Below are positions 15,578 through 25,500 of a stretch of 64,000 bases of DNA, piece after piece. Below the pieces are notes generated by a model, which had not been told where the DNA came from, did not search any database, and saw nothing but the letters and a program-made list of their open reading frames with translations. A program made the translations under genes and the position numbers. Source of the DNA: Roseburia inulinivorans DSM 16841 (GTDB taxonomy: Bacteria > Bacillota > Clostridia > Lachnospirales > Lachnospiraceae). Numbering within the stretch: position 1 is the stretch's first letter; every line of letters starts with the position of its first letter. The stretch covers positions 1 to 64,000 of the forward strand of contig NZ_ACFY01000170.1 in NCBI RefSeq assembly GCF_000174195.1, written 5' to 3'.

Positions 15578-16375
15578 ATGGAATTGAACACAATATCAGG
15601 TCTGGCGATAGCGGGAGTTATCTGTTCCGTTGTCCTCTCGATGGGGGTACCGATTGCTTTGTTCATTGCAGGAAGGGTGAAGCTTAAGGCAAGGATTTCC
15701 TCGTTCTTTATCGGAGCAGGAACCTATCTGCTGTTTGCCATGCTGTTGGAGCAGCTGCTGCATGTTCTTGTCATTCAGTTCTGCGGACTGAACGCACAGA
15801 GCAGGCCATGGCTTTACTATGTGTACGCGGCTTTGGCTGCAGCGGTTTTTGAAGAGACCGGAAGACTGATTGCCATGAAGTTCTGGATGAAGAAATGGCT
15901 GGATTTTCCAAATGCACTGATGTATGGAATCGGGCATGGCGGTGTGGAGGCCATTCTGCTCGGAGGACTCTCCGGAATCAGCAATCTTGTGTCCATGCTG
16001 ATGATCAACAGCGGAGCCATGCAGAATACGCTGGCGGCACTTCCTGCTGAGTCTGCAAACCAGACCGTGTCACAGCTGTCGGCCCTATGGACAACACCGG
16101 CACCACTCTTTTTTGTAAGCGGAATCGAAAGAATCAGTGCCATCATTCTGCATATCGGGTTGTCACTGCTGATCTATCGGGCGGTAAAGGCAGGCAAATG
16201 CAGGACAGCGGCTTTTACAGCGGTTCTTGCATATGGGATTCATTTTATCGTGGACTTCTTTGCCGTGGCAGGTCCGGCGTTTCTTCCCATCTATGTGATT
16301 GAAATTGGTGTCTTTGTGATGGCAGCCGGAACTCTTGTTATGGCGTTGAAGATGGGAAGGATGGAAGAACTGTGA
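15578..16375 (+). CDS. YhfC-type glutamic intramembrane protease
   Basis: GGGAGG precedes ATG 15578; the reading from 15524 overlaps the upstream gene and lacks such a site. The 265-residue protein has seven or eight hydrophobic spans. The FEETGR motif (near residue 90) and the HGGVEA motif (near 125) are the Glu/His pattern of YhfC-like enzymes in the CAAX/glutamic-type intramembrane protease group. Its substrate is unknown; such enzymes often process or protect against small peptides. It is the last gene before RNA copy 2 and differs somewhat in base composition from the three AT-rich genes before it. Confidence 0.75.
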   Translation: MELNTISGLAIAGVICSVVLSMGVPIALFIAGRVKLKARISSFFIGAGTYLLFAMLLEQLLHVLVIQFCGLNAQSRPWLYYVYAALAAAVFEETGRLIAMKFWMKKWLDFPNALMYGIGHGGVEAILLGGLSGISNLVSMLMINSGAMQNTLAALPAESANQTVSQLSALWTTPAPLFFVSGIERISAIILHIGLSLLIYRAVKAGKCRTAAFTAVLAYGIHFIVDFFAVAGPAFLPIYVIEIGVFVMAAGTLVMALKMGRMEEL

Positions 16376-16438
16376 ATTCCAGTTTGCAGAACTAATAGAG
16401 AAGTAACATATAAAACAATAAATATGGTCAAAAAAACA

Positions 16439-16467
16439 TCGACATCCGACCTACAGCACGTTATAAT
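16439..16467 (+). promoter_or_regulatory. Promoter of structured RNA copy 2
   Basis: -35 TCGACA (16439-16444), 17-bp spacer and -10 TATAAT (16462-16467), nearly identical to the copy 1 promoter. Confidence 0.8.
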
Positions 16468-16472
16468 ATAGT

Positions 16473-16812
16473 TAATCTAATAAGAAAACCAAGTGATCAT
16501 TGTTACGAAGCTGAATCGTAATGGTGGCTAACTGAGTGAACTCGATGGAACGGAATGGTTATATCCTCCGGGTGCTCCGAGCACCGGACGAGCACCGAAA
16601 GGTGCTTTACAGAGATGAAAACAGGTTTGCTTATTTTGACAGGGAGTAACAGAATAGTTAGGAAAACCAAGGATTTCCTTGACTTAGGTTGACTAATCAT
16701 TGTATGTATTTACAGTGGTATCTCGAGCTCCTAAGACTCTATTGTAGGTTCGATTCCTATAGGAGACGCTCATTTTTAGCGGTAATGAAGATAGTTTCAT
16801 TGCCGCTTTTTT
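16473..16812 (+). ncRNA. Structured ~340-nt RNA with tRNA-like 3' domain, copy 2
   Basis: Same length and order of parts as copy 1 but clearly diverged in sequence. AATAAGAAAACC (16479-16490) pairs with GGTTTGCTTATT (16624-16635) with one mismatch. GGTGCTC/GAGCACC and a GAAA-capped AGCACC/GGTGCT hairpin lie in the middle. CAAGG/CCTTG with loop ATTT replaces CAATG/CATTG of copy 1, a compensatory change. The 3' domain keeps the T-arm GTAGG-TTCGATT-CCTAT (16744-16760), though its acceptor pairing is weaker. The terminator stem is 16778-16788 with 16797-16807, followed by a T-run. It sits 100 bases upstream of the AbiE pair. Confidence 0.7.
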
Positions 16813-16911
16813 CATTATAGAACCAAATAGATGAATGAAATTCATTTGACAAGTGCATAATATGTAGTATAATAATGAAATATAAAATTTCAAATATGTG
16901 AGGTAAAGCGT

Positions 16912-17529
16912 ATGTTATATGACTATATATTAAAAAATTACGAAAAAGATGAGCCAATCTTTTTGTCAGAGCTTCCAGGAGATTCCAGAGACTACGTTCG
17001 TCAGGAAATGAAAAAGCTTGTAGATGACGGAAAATTAGAGCGTTTATTTAATGGAGTCTATTATTTATCGTATACAACAATCCTGGGGACTAAAGGGAAG
17101 ATGTCAATAGACAAATATGTGGATAAAAAATTTATTAAGTCCAATGGCAGAGTGACTGGATATATTACCGGAATTCAGCTTGCAAATATGTATGGATTTA
17201 CGACTCAAACACCGGCCTGCATAGAGGTGTGTTCAAATGAAGCAACTACAAAACAGAGAAAACTTTGCATTGATGGTAGAAATCTGATTGTTTATAAACC
17301 TATTACCGAAATAACAAAGGAAAATCAGACAGCTCTGCAGTTCTTAGATCTGATGACCACCATCGATAAATACAGTGAGATTTCAGGTAATTTATTGAGA
17401 ATGAAACTAAAAGAATTTGTAAATATCCTAAATGTGGATTTTTCTATTGTAAAAAGATACATTGCGTTATTCCCGGATCGGGTGTACCGGAATATTTATC
17501 AAGGAGGACTGATGGGTGAGCTGGTATAG
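16912..17529 (+). CDS. abiEi: AbiEi-family antitoxin (type IV TA)
   Basis: Start ATG 16912 after TGAGG. The 205 residues comprise an N-terminal winged helix (LKNYEKDEPIFLSELPGDS, then VDDGKLERLFNGVYYLS) and a C-terminal antitoxin domain, typical of DUF6088/AbiEi-like proteins. These repress their own operon and counter the AbiEii nucleotidyltransferase. The 3' end overlaps the toxin start by 14 bases. No separate promoter was pinned down between the RNA terminator at 16812 and this start, but an AT-rich segment with TTGACA near 16846 could serve. Confidence 0.85.
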   Translation: MLYDYILKNYEKDEPIFLSELPGDSRDYVRQEMKKLVDDGKLERLFNGVYYLSYTTILGTKGKMSIDKYVDKKFIKSNGRVTGYITGIQLANMYGFTTQTPACIEVCSNEATTKQRKLCIDGRNLIVYKPITEITKENQTALQFLDLMTTIDKYSEISGNLLRMKLKEFVNILNVDFSIVKRYIALFPDRVYRNIYQGGLMGELV

Positions 17530-18427
17530 CGAATATAGGAATGAATGGAAAGAAATCATAGAGGCAGTGGCTCGCGAATGTAAAAGAGCTGAACTTATGG
17601 TTGAGAAGGATACGGTGCAATCAATGTTTCTATTGGAACTATCGAAGATTAATCTTCCGTTTGTGTTCAAAGGTGGAACCTCTTTGTCAAAAGCATATAA
17701 TCTGATAGATCGGTTTTCTGAAGATATTGATCTGTCGATGAATCGAAAACCGACGCAGACTGAGAGAAAGGCATCAAAAGAGCATATTGTAGAAATTGCA
17801 AAATCATTAGGGATGGAGCTTACAAATCCAGATCAAATTAAATCAAGATATGATTACAATATGTATGTATTTAGCTATGATTCTCTTTTCTCAGAGAAAC
17901 CAATGGAAATTATAGTGGAGACCAGCTACTATCAGACAGTATACCCTGCTGAAAAACATGAAGTTGGAAGTTTTGTGGGAAAATTCTGTAAAGATAATGG
18001 GATATCACTTCCAATTCCGTTTGAAGCAGCGACAGTTATTATGAATGTACAGTCATTGGAGCGAACATTCATTGATAAGATATTTGCAATCTGTGATTAC
18101 CGCATCCAGAATATGCAGGATAGAGATTCGCGCCATTTATATGATATCTGTAAATTACTTCCGGTAATAAAAATGGATTTGAAACTGGACGAGCTAATTG
18201 ATACTGTTAGAAAAGATAGAATGCATTCAAAGAACAATCCGTCTGCTCAGCTGGAATATAATATTCCAGAAATGTTAAAGGAGATAATTTCCAGTCGATT
18301 TTATGAACCTGATTATCGAAATGTGACCCAGAAATTATTGTATGAAGATATCAGTTATGATTATGCAATCGAAAATGGTATTGCAGTGGTAGCGGAGTCG
18401 GAGGTGTTTTTGTATAAGAAAAAATAA
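17516..18427 (+). CDS. abiEii: AbiEii-family nucleotidyltransferase toxin
   Basis: GTG 17516 is preceded by AAGGAGG inside the antitoxin gene. The 303-residue protein carries the DNA polymerase beta-type nucleotidyltransferase motif: GGTSLSK at 53-59 and FSEDIDLSM from 67, with the two metal-binding Asp/Glu residues intact. Related toxins (AbiEii, MenT) transfer nucleotides, in characterised mycobacterial members onto tRNA 3' ends. Together with AbiEi it forms a phage-abortive or stabilisation module. Full length with all motifs, so probably functional. Confidence 0.87.
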   Translation: MSWYSEYRNEWKEIIEAVARECKRAELMVEKDTVQSMFLLELSKINLPFVFKGGTSLSKAYNLIDRFSEDIDLSMNRKPTQTERKASKEHIVEIAKSLGMELTNPDQIKSRYDYNMYVFSYDSLFSEKPMEIIVETSYYQTVYPAEKHEVGSFVGKFCKDNGISLPIPFEAATVIMNVQSLERTFIDKIFAICDYRIQNMQDRDSRHLYDICKLLPVIKMDLKLDELIDTVRKDRMHSKNNPSAQLEYNIPEMLKEIISSRFYEPDYRNVTQKLLYEDISYDYAIENGIAVVAESEVFLYKKK

Positions 18428-18432
18428 ACATT

Positions 18433-18508
18433 AAATAATCATTACTGTAAAATGTCAGGTAATGGTAGCCATCATTTATATATAAAAGGAACAGGTTGAC
18501 TTTACCCT
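18433..18508 (+). repeat. Partial third copy of the structured-RNA element
   Basis: ATCATTACTG (18438-18447), AATGGTAGCCAT (18461-18472), GGAAC-GGTTGA (18488-18499) and TACCCT occur in the same order as in RNA copy 1 (13290-13350). There is no promoter, long-range stem partner or tRNA-like part. It marks the right end of the cassette array. Confidence 0.5.
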
Positions 18509-18534
18509 AATGGTGGAAAATCCACCATTTTTCC
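18509..18534 (+). terminator. Intrinsic terminator downstream of AbiE pair
   Basis: 9-bp perfect stem AATGGTGGA/TCCACCATT with loop AAA and a run of Ts. Confidence 0.75.
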
Positions 18535-18573
18535 ACCCAAAATAAAAAATAATGAAAATAAGTAATACTATTA

Positions 18574-19335
18574 GGTGATTCATAAAAGTCTGCTATTTCC
18601 CAAATGTTTTAGAATTTCTTCCGGCAGATGATGCTGAGAAAAAAAACGCCCATTGTTCTGACGGTAGATGAGTACGAGACAATCCGTCTTTTGGACAAGA
18701 AAGGTTATAGTCAGGAGCAGTGTGCAGAATCTATGCAGATCGCAAGAACGACGGTTCAACGGATTTACGAGATTGCCAGAAAGAAAATAGCAGATGCTCT
18801 CATTGATGGACATCCGCTTAAAATTGAGGGCGGGGATTTCAGAATCTGTGACGGTCAGAGCAACGACTGCAGCTTTGGAGGATGTTATAAGCAGGAGATT
18901 TACCAAAAATATGCAGTAGAAAAAGGAGAAGGTATCATGAGAATAGCAGTAACATATGAAAATGGACAGATTTTCCAACACTTTGGACACACAGAGACAT
19001 TTAAGATTTACGATGTAGAGGAAGGAAAAGTGGTACATTCAGAAGTAGTAGATACGAATGGAAGCGGACATGGTGCATTGGCAGGAGTTCTTAATGCCTT
19101 AAATGCCGATGTTTTGATTTGCGGCGGAATCGGAGGAGGTGCCCAGACCGCATTAGCGGCAGCAGGAATTAAGCTTTTCGGAGGAGTTTCAGGAGATGCA
19201 GATAAAGCGGTAGAAGTTTTTATCAATGATACACTTGATTATAATCCGGATGTGAAGTGTTCTCACCATGAGCACAACCATGGGGAAGGACATACATGTG
19301 GTGAGCATGGATGTGGAAGCCATAGCTGCCATTAA
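18574..19335 (+). pseudogene. UPF0251 HTH fused to NifX-type domain, 5' end broken
   Basis: An intact reading begins at ATG 18628 without a ribosome site. It encodes the UPF0251/DUF134 HTH (TVDEYETIRLLDKKGYSQEQ, then ARTTVQRIYEIARKK). From about residue 108 a dinitrogenase iron-molybdenum cofactor-binding domain (MRIAVTYENG, then FGHTETFKIY, then ICGGIGGGAQTAL) follows, with a His/Cys-rich metal-binding tail. The missing family N-terminus (VCYFPNVLEFLPADDAEK) is present upstream at 18574-18640 in another frame: the A8 run at 18639-18646 has one A too many, and no start codon remains. The left part was apparently cut where the RNA/AbiE array joins. Confidence 0.65.
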
Positions 19336-19448
19336 GAAGAATAGCAAAAATAACAATACGAAAGGATGTGTCAAGGTAATGGAATGTATAATATTATTAA
19401 TGAAAATGTAAAGCATTATGTATAGAATAAAAACGAAAGTGAAGAAAA

Positions 19449-19790
19449 ATGACAAAGGAAGAATTATATTTAAGTATACTCGATAATATTCAGGATGGTG
19501 TGTATTATGTGGATATACATCGAAAAATTAAATTCTGGAATAAGGGAGCAGAACAGATAACCGGTTATCAGGCAGATGAAATGTTAGGTTTGGAGTGTTC
19601 GGAATCTAAACTGAATCACATTGATGAATTTGGAAATCATCTGTGCATCACAGGTTGTCCGTTATTTGCAACGAATATTGATGGTGTTGTCCGTACAGAA
19701 AGAGTGTTTGTGAGGCATAAAAACGGATATCGGATTCCTCTTCTTGGAAGAAACATGGTTTCCACGGATGTGTCAGCAGAAAATATTTGA
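19449..19790 (+). pseudogene. PAS-domain fragment of a signalling protein
   Basis: 113 residues. Residues ~6-110 are a PAS domain (LDNIQDGVYYVDIHRKIKFW, then GAEQITGY, then EMLGLECS), of the type that normally precedes a GGDEF diguanylate-cyclase domain. The protein ends just after the PAS core (RIPLLGRNMVSTDVSAENI) and no output domain follows, so it is probably a truncated remnant or a stand-alone sensor. It lies 29 bases before the GH13 gene. Confidence 0.5.
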
Positions 19791-19819
19791 ATGGAAAGAA
19801 TATGTAAAGGGAAAATATT

Positions 19820-21538
19820 ATGGAATATTCAGCAATTTATCATGACATGGACAAAAGATTCTGTTACGCAATTGATAAGGATCTGTTTGTGATACGTGTG
19901 CAGGTTAAAAAAGATGACATGAAGGAGATTATCCTTCACTGTGAAGATAAGTATATACCAATGGAACGCAAGGATACGAAAAAGACCATTCTGATGAAGA
20001 AGATTGCCACTTCACAGTTTCATGATTATTATGAAGCACAGCTTCAGATGCATCTGATATGTCTCAGATATTATTTTGAATTTACGGACACGCAGGGTGA
20101 AAAAATATATTACGGCAATTATGAGTTTTATAAGGAATGCATCACAAACAGGGACAGAATGTTTGATTGCCCGCAGAATCTTCGGGAAGAGGAAATGTTT
20201 GAGGTGCCGGACTGGGCAGCAAATAAGGTCGTGTATCAGATTTTTCCGGCCCGTTTTGCAGCATCACAACAGGTAGATAAGGAACAATGGTATAAAGCAC
20301 CAATTTCGTCTATGGATGATCTGCATGGTGATCTCAGAGGAATTATTGAACATCTGGATCACGTTCAGAATCTGGGAATCGATGTTTTGTATATGACACC
20401 TATCTTCAAATCATATTCAAGTCATAAGTACGATATCATCGATTATTATCAGATCGATCCTTCATTTGGAACGACAGAGGATCTGAGGGAACTGGTGCAG
20501 GAAGCTCATAAACGTGGAATGAAAATCGTCATGGATGCAGTGTTCAACCATACAGGAAGAGAATTTTTTGCATTTGAGGATATCATGGAAAAGGGAGAAA
20601 AATCAAAATATCTGGACTGGTATTATATTGAGAAATTTCCACTTGAAAGTGAAAGAGGAGAGATTCCAAACTACAAATGTTTTGGCTACTATGGGGGAAT
20701 GCCTAAGCTAAATCTGAAAAATCCGGAAGTTGAGAAATTCTTTACGGATGTTGCGTGCTATTGGATTAAGGAATGTGATATTGACGGATGGCGGATGGAT
20801 GTAGGAGACGAGATCAGTCATTATTTCTGGAAGAATTTTAGAAGAGCGGTCAAGGCTGTAAAAAAGGATATGCTGATCATTGGAGAAATCTGGCATTATG
20901 CAGGAGATTTTCTTGAGGGAGATGAATGGGATACGGTCATGAACTATCCGTTTTATCTGAATATGATCGATCTGCTGGCAGATGAAAAGATCCACGTCAG
21001 TCAGTTTGTACAGAATCTGGGATATTTGAAGGGACGTTTAAATAAAAAATGTTATCCCCTTATGTGGAATCTGATTGACAGCCATGATACAGCAAGATTT
21101 TTACATCTCTGTAATGGCAATAAGAAAAAACAGCATTTGGCAGCGGCTTTTCAGCTGTTATTGCCGGGAATGCCTATGATTTATTATGGAGATGAGTTTG
21201 CTATGCCGGGAGCAAATGATCCGGATTGCAGGCGGGGCATGTACTGGGATGAAGAATATCAGGACAAAGAGATGTATGAATGGTATAAACAGCTGCTTTG
21301 GATTCGAAAAAAACATGCGTGCATTTCAGAAGGCGAACTGATAGGGTCAATTACAAAGGATGAGGAAGAAACAATTGTCCTGATCAGGAAAAATGTCGAA
21401 GAGACAATTGCCTTGATTTTTAATTGTAGCAGTAATGCAAAGAACTTTAGTGAGTATGAGGGAAAATATAATTTACTTCGAGATGAGCCGTTTGATGGAA
21501 AAGTTGAGGGGCTTGATGCCGCAGTGATCGTACTTTAA
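19820..21538 (+). CDS. GH13 neopullulanase/cyclomaltodextrinase-type alpha-glycosidase
   Basis: 572 residues. An N-terminal beta domain (~1-110, CBM34-like, no signal peptide) precedes a GH13 barrel that starts at VYQIFPARF. Conserved regions seen: DAVFNHTG, DGWRMDVGDE (nucleophile Asp ~327), IIGEIWH (acid/base Glu ~355) and LIDSHDTARF (stabilising Asp ~422). The organisation is that of intracellular GH13_20 enzymes that cleave maltodextrins or cyclodextrins. It has no sugar-transporter neighbour here. A strong terminator follows. Confidence 0.88.
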   Translation: MEYSAIYHDMDKRFCYAIDKDLFVIRVQVKKDDMKEIILHCEDKYIPMERKDTKKTILMKKIATSQFHDYYEAQLQMHLICLRYYFEFTDTQGEKIYYGNYEFYKECITNRDRMFDCPQNLREEEMFEVPDWAANKVVYQIFPARFAASQQVDKEQWYKAPISSMDDLHGDLRGIIEHLDHVQNLGIDVLYMTPIFKSYSSHKYDIIDYYQIDPSFGTTEDLRELVQEAHKRGMKIVMDAVFNHTGREFFAFEDIMEKGEKSKYLDWYYIEKFPLESERGEIPNYKCFGYYGGMPKLNLKNPEVEKFFTDVACYWIKECDIDGWRMDVGDEISHYFWKNFRRAVKAVKKDMLIIGEIWHYAGDFLEGDEWDTVMNYPFYLNMIDLLADEKIHVSQFVQNLGYLKGRLNKKCYPLMWNLIDSHDTARFLHLCNGNKKKQHLAAAFQLLLPGMPMIYYGDEFAMPGANDPDCRRGMYWDEEYQDKEMYEWYKQLLWIRKKHACISEGELIGSITKDEEETIVLIRKNVEETIALIFNCSSNAKNFSEYEGKYNLLRDEPFDGKVEGLDAAVIVL

Positions 21539-21593
21539 GAATATTTAAGAATGATTTCTGCCTGCGTATATGATTGCTTCGAAACTTTAAATA

Positions 21594-21656
21594 AAAGCAG
21601 GTTTAGATACATTGAAAAATAATTTCAGTGTATCTGAATCTGTTTTCTTTTTTTAT
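21594..21656 (+). terminator. Intrinsic terminator after GH13 gene
   Basis: Long imperfect stem AGCAGGTTTAGATACA with TGTATCTGAATCTG, then TTTTCTTTTTTT. The rest of 21539-21839 is AT-rich with no further gene recognised. Confidence 0.8.
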
Positions 21657-21839
21657 GAACATAAAGGCAGCCTGTGAGAAGAATAAATGATACATAGCTG
21701 CAGGATCGTATGTAGAAAGAAAACGAATATAATATATTTAGACAAACTTTATTTTTTATTTATATATAAACCTGAAAAAGATGGTATTATTGAATATATA
21801 AGGAAACTGTCAAAATATACTATATACAGAGGTAGACGT

Positions 21840-22544
21840 ATGGGTAGATTAGTAGAGTTTCAGAATGTGAAAAAAACCTATCATATGGGAGAAGTCGAAA
21901 TTCATGCTGTAGATGGCGTGGATTTTGAAATAAACGAAGGCGAATTTGTGGTCGTTGTCGGACCAAGTGGTGCCGGAAAAACAACTGTATTGAATATTCT
22001 TGGGGGAATGGACAAGGCTACAAGCGGACACGTTATCGTTGACGGTGTTGATATCAGCTCGTTTAATAGCAGGCAGCTGACATCATACAGAAGAGATGAC
22101 ATAGGGTTTGTATTTCAGTTTTATAATCTTGTTCAAAATCTGACTGCACTTGAGAATGTTGAGCTGGCATTGCAGATATGCAAAGATCCGCTGGATGCGA
22201 GAGAAGTTTTAACGGATGTCGGATTACAAGACAGAATGTTGAATTTCCCTGCACAGTTATCCGGAGGGGAACAGCAGCGTGTTGCTATTGCAAGGGCACT
22301 TGCAAAGAATCCGAAACTTCTTTTGTGTGATGAACCGACAGGAGCATTGGACTATCAGACAGGTAAAGCCATTTTAAAATTACTTCAGGATACATGCAGA
22401 CAAAAAGGGATGACAGTTGTTGTAATTACTCATAATATGGCAATTGCACCGATGGCAGATCAGGTAATCCGCTTTAAAAATGGACAGGTAAGGAATATTA
22501 CACGAAACAGTGAGCCAACACCGGTTGAACAGATTGAATGGTAG
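21840..22544 (+). CDS. ABC exporter ATPase (LolD/MacB type)
   Basis: ATG 21840 ([17 protein letters not shown]) follows AGAGGTAG; the reading from 21687 adds a non-family N-terminus. The 234 residues contain Walker [11 protein letters not shown]-loop VFQFYNL, signature [15 protein letters not shown], Walker [13 protein letters not shown] and switch His in VITHNM. It is followed 9 bases later by its FtsX permease. Confidence 0.9.
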   Translation: MGRLVEFQNVKKTYHMGEVEIHAVDGVDFEINEGEFVVVVGPSGAGKTTVLNILGGMDKATSGHVIVDGVDISSFNSRQLTSYRRDDIGFVFQFYNLVQNLTALENVELALQICKDPLDAREVLTDVGLQDRMLNFPAQLSGGEQQRVAIARALAKNPKLLLCDEPTGALDYQTGKAILKLLQDTCRQKGMTVVVITHNMAIAPMADQVIRFKNGQVRNITRNSEPTPVEQIEW

Positions 22545-22553
22545 GTGATTGCT

Positions 22554-25500
22554 ATGAAAAAGAAAGCACTGGCCAAAGAATTTTTTATGTCCATAAAAAA
22601 GACATACAATCGATTCATATCTATTTGCCTGATCGTTATGCTGGGGACAGCTTTTTTTGCAGGGGTGAAAGCAGCAGAACCGGATATGCAGGAATCAGCG
22701 GATATCTTTTTTGACGACAGTAAGTTAATGGATATCAGAGTGCTGTCTACATTAGGATTAACGGAAGATGATGTTACCGCAATTTCTGCAATTGAAGGTG
22801 TAGAATCTGCGATACCTGTGTATACATATGATGTTTTGACGGAGAAAGATGAAAAGCAGCATGTGATCAAGCTAATGTCAGAAACAACAGATATAAATAA
22901 AATCACTGTGACAGAAGGCAGGATGCCGCAGGAATCCGGAGAATGTCTGGCAGACTGGCTTTTGGAACAAAATTATGGGTATAAAATCGGAGATAAGATC
23001 ACAATCAGCTCCGGAGATGACAAGGCAATTGAAGACATTGTCAATACGCAGACATATACGATCACCGGATTCGGAAAATCGTCATATTATCTTGATCTGA
23101 CAAGGGATTCCAGCACGATTGGTAATGGTTCCATGTCAGGATTTCTGATTATTCCGGAAGATAATTTTACGCTAGAAGCATTTACGGAAATCGATGTTCT
23201 TGTTGATGGTGCGATAGCATTGGATTGTTATAGTGATGCTTATGAAGATGCTGTTGATGAAGTTACACAGAAAATCAAAGATATTGCAGGGGATCGATGC
23301 GAAATACGATATGCCGAAGTTGTACGTGAGGCACAGGATGCGATAGCTGAAGCTGAGACAGAGGTTTCTGATGGTGAACAAGAACTTGCAGATGCAAAAG
23401 AGGAATTAGAGGATGGATGGGAACAGCTTGCAGATGCAAAGAAGGAAGTTGCAGAAGGCCAGATGGAGCTTGCAGATGCGAAAACGCAGGTCAGTGATGG
23501 GGAAAAGGAGCTTGATGCAGCTAAGGATAAAGTTGCTGACGGTGAAAAGGAACTGGCAGACGCAAAAACACAGCTTGCAGATGGACAGAATCAGATCAAT
23601 CAGGCGAAGCAGCAGATTTCAGATGGTGAGGCTTCTATCGCAGCGTATAATACAGAATTAGACAATGGAAGAAAGCAGCTTGAGAGTGCTGCAGGGCAGC
23701 TTACAGATGCAAAAACCGGATTAGAAACATTAAAATCAGGGATTGAGCAGATGGAAAATGCTTTAAATGCCAGTCAGACGGAACTGGATGCTTCCGGTGA
23801 GGATTTAAAACAGGCAAGAACAGAACTTGAAGCGAACCGTGGGCAGATCGATGGTTACAGAACGCTTGTCGCAACAATGGATTCACAAATAAATGATCTG
23901 CAGACACAGATGGATCTTCTTGTTGAGGGCAGCGAAGACTGGCAGACATTAAATACTCAGATGCAGGCTCTGATCACACAAAGAGATGCGATGCAGGTTG
24001 GTATTGCTGAATTTGATCAAAACGAAGCATTGCTTTTACAAAATGAAGCGGCTTATGAAGAAGGAAAAAAGGCATTAGATGCAAAATGGGCAGAGCTTGC
24101 TGCATTGAAAAAACATACGACAGCGGCATGGCAGACTACACGGCAGGTATGTCGGCATATGAAGACAACCTGTCAGAATTAAATGCAAATCAGGCGAAGC
24201 TTAATGCACAAAAACAGGTATTAACCGAGTCAAAACAAACCATTGCGGCGAAAGAGCAGGAATTAGCTTCTGCACAAAACACTATTGCAGAAAATGAAGC
24301 CTCCTTAGATTCAGCGAAAGCCGAAATCGCAGAAAATGAGCAAAAATTAAATGATGCACAGTCAGAGATAAATAAAAATGAGAAGAAACTGGCAGATGCA
24401 AAAAATGAAATCAAAGAAAATGAACAAAAGCTGACAGATGGCCAGGCTGAATATGATGCCGAATATGAAGAAAATCATCAAAAGCTTGAAGATGCGAAGG
24501 CTGACATTATCCAGGCGAAAGCAGATCTTGCTGATGTTGATGTACCGGAGTGGTATGTACTCGACCGTAATTATATCACTACCTGTGTTGCATATGCCCA
24601 GGATTCAGAACGTATAGGAAATATTGGAAATGTTTTTCCGGTTATATTTTTCCTTGTGGCAGCACTCGTCAGTCTGACAACGATGACGAGAATGGTGGAA
24701 GAAGAACGTGTTCAGATCGGTACACTGAAAGCGTTGGGATATAGGAAATCCAGTATTGCAGCAAAATACGTCATGTATGCATTTCTTGCTACGATGTTAG
24801 GCGGCACGATCGGTACTTTGATCGGACAGATTATTTTTCCGGCAGTCATTATGAATGCCTATAAGATCGCATATGTTACATTGACAGATTTTGTGACACC
24901 GATCCATTTAAAATATTCTCTGATTTCAATGATCGCTGCGGTTGTTAGTACCACGGCTGCCACGCTTGCGGCATGTTACAAAGAACTTCTTGCTGCACCG
25001 GCGGAATTGATGAGACCGGCTGCACCTAAAATCGGAAAACGGGTTTTTCTGGAGAGAATTACATTTATATGGAAACATCTTAATTTTTCCAATAAAGCGG
25101 CAGTGAGAAATCTGTTCCGATACAAGAAACGTTTGTTTATGACTGTACTTGGCATTGGCGGTTGTATGGGATTACTGCTTGTTGGATTTGGTGTAAAAGA
25201 TTCCATCATGACGATCGGAGACAGGCAATATAATTTCATTCATACATACCAGGTTAAGATGACACTGGCCGATGCGGATACGGATGAAGAGAAACAGGAA
25301 GTTTTAGACAGTGTTCTTAAGGAGTCGACGACAAAGGCAGCTATGCTCAGTCATGAATCTACGATTGATGCATGTTGTGGAGCCAATGGAGAAAAGAAGC
25401 AAAGCACGTATTTGTTCATCCCATCCGACGCGGATGAGTTAGATGAATTTGTATCTTTGCAGAATCGTATATCCGGGCAAAAATACACGTTAGATGATGA

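Noticed and set aside
23340-24540. DNA tandem repeat array
   Set aside because: Repeated GCAGATGC-like words reflect the coiled-coil heptads of the FtsX protein rather than an independent repeat.
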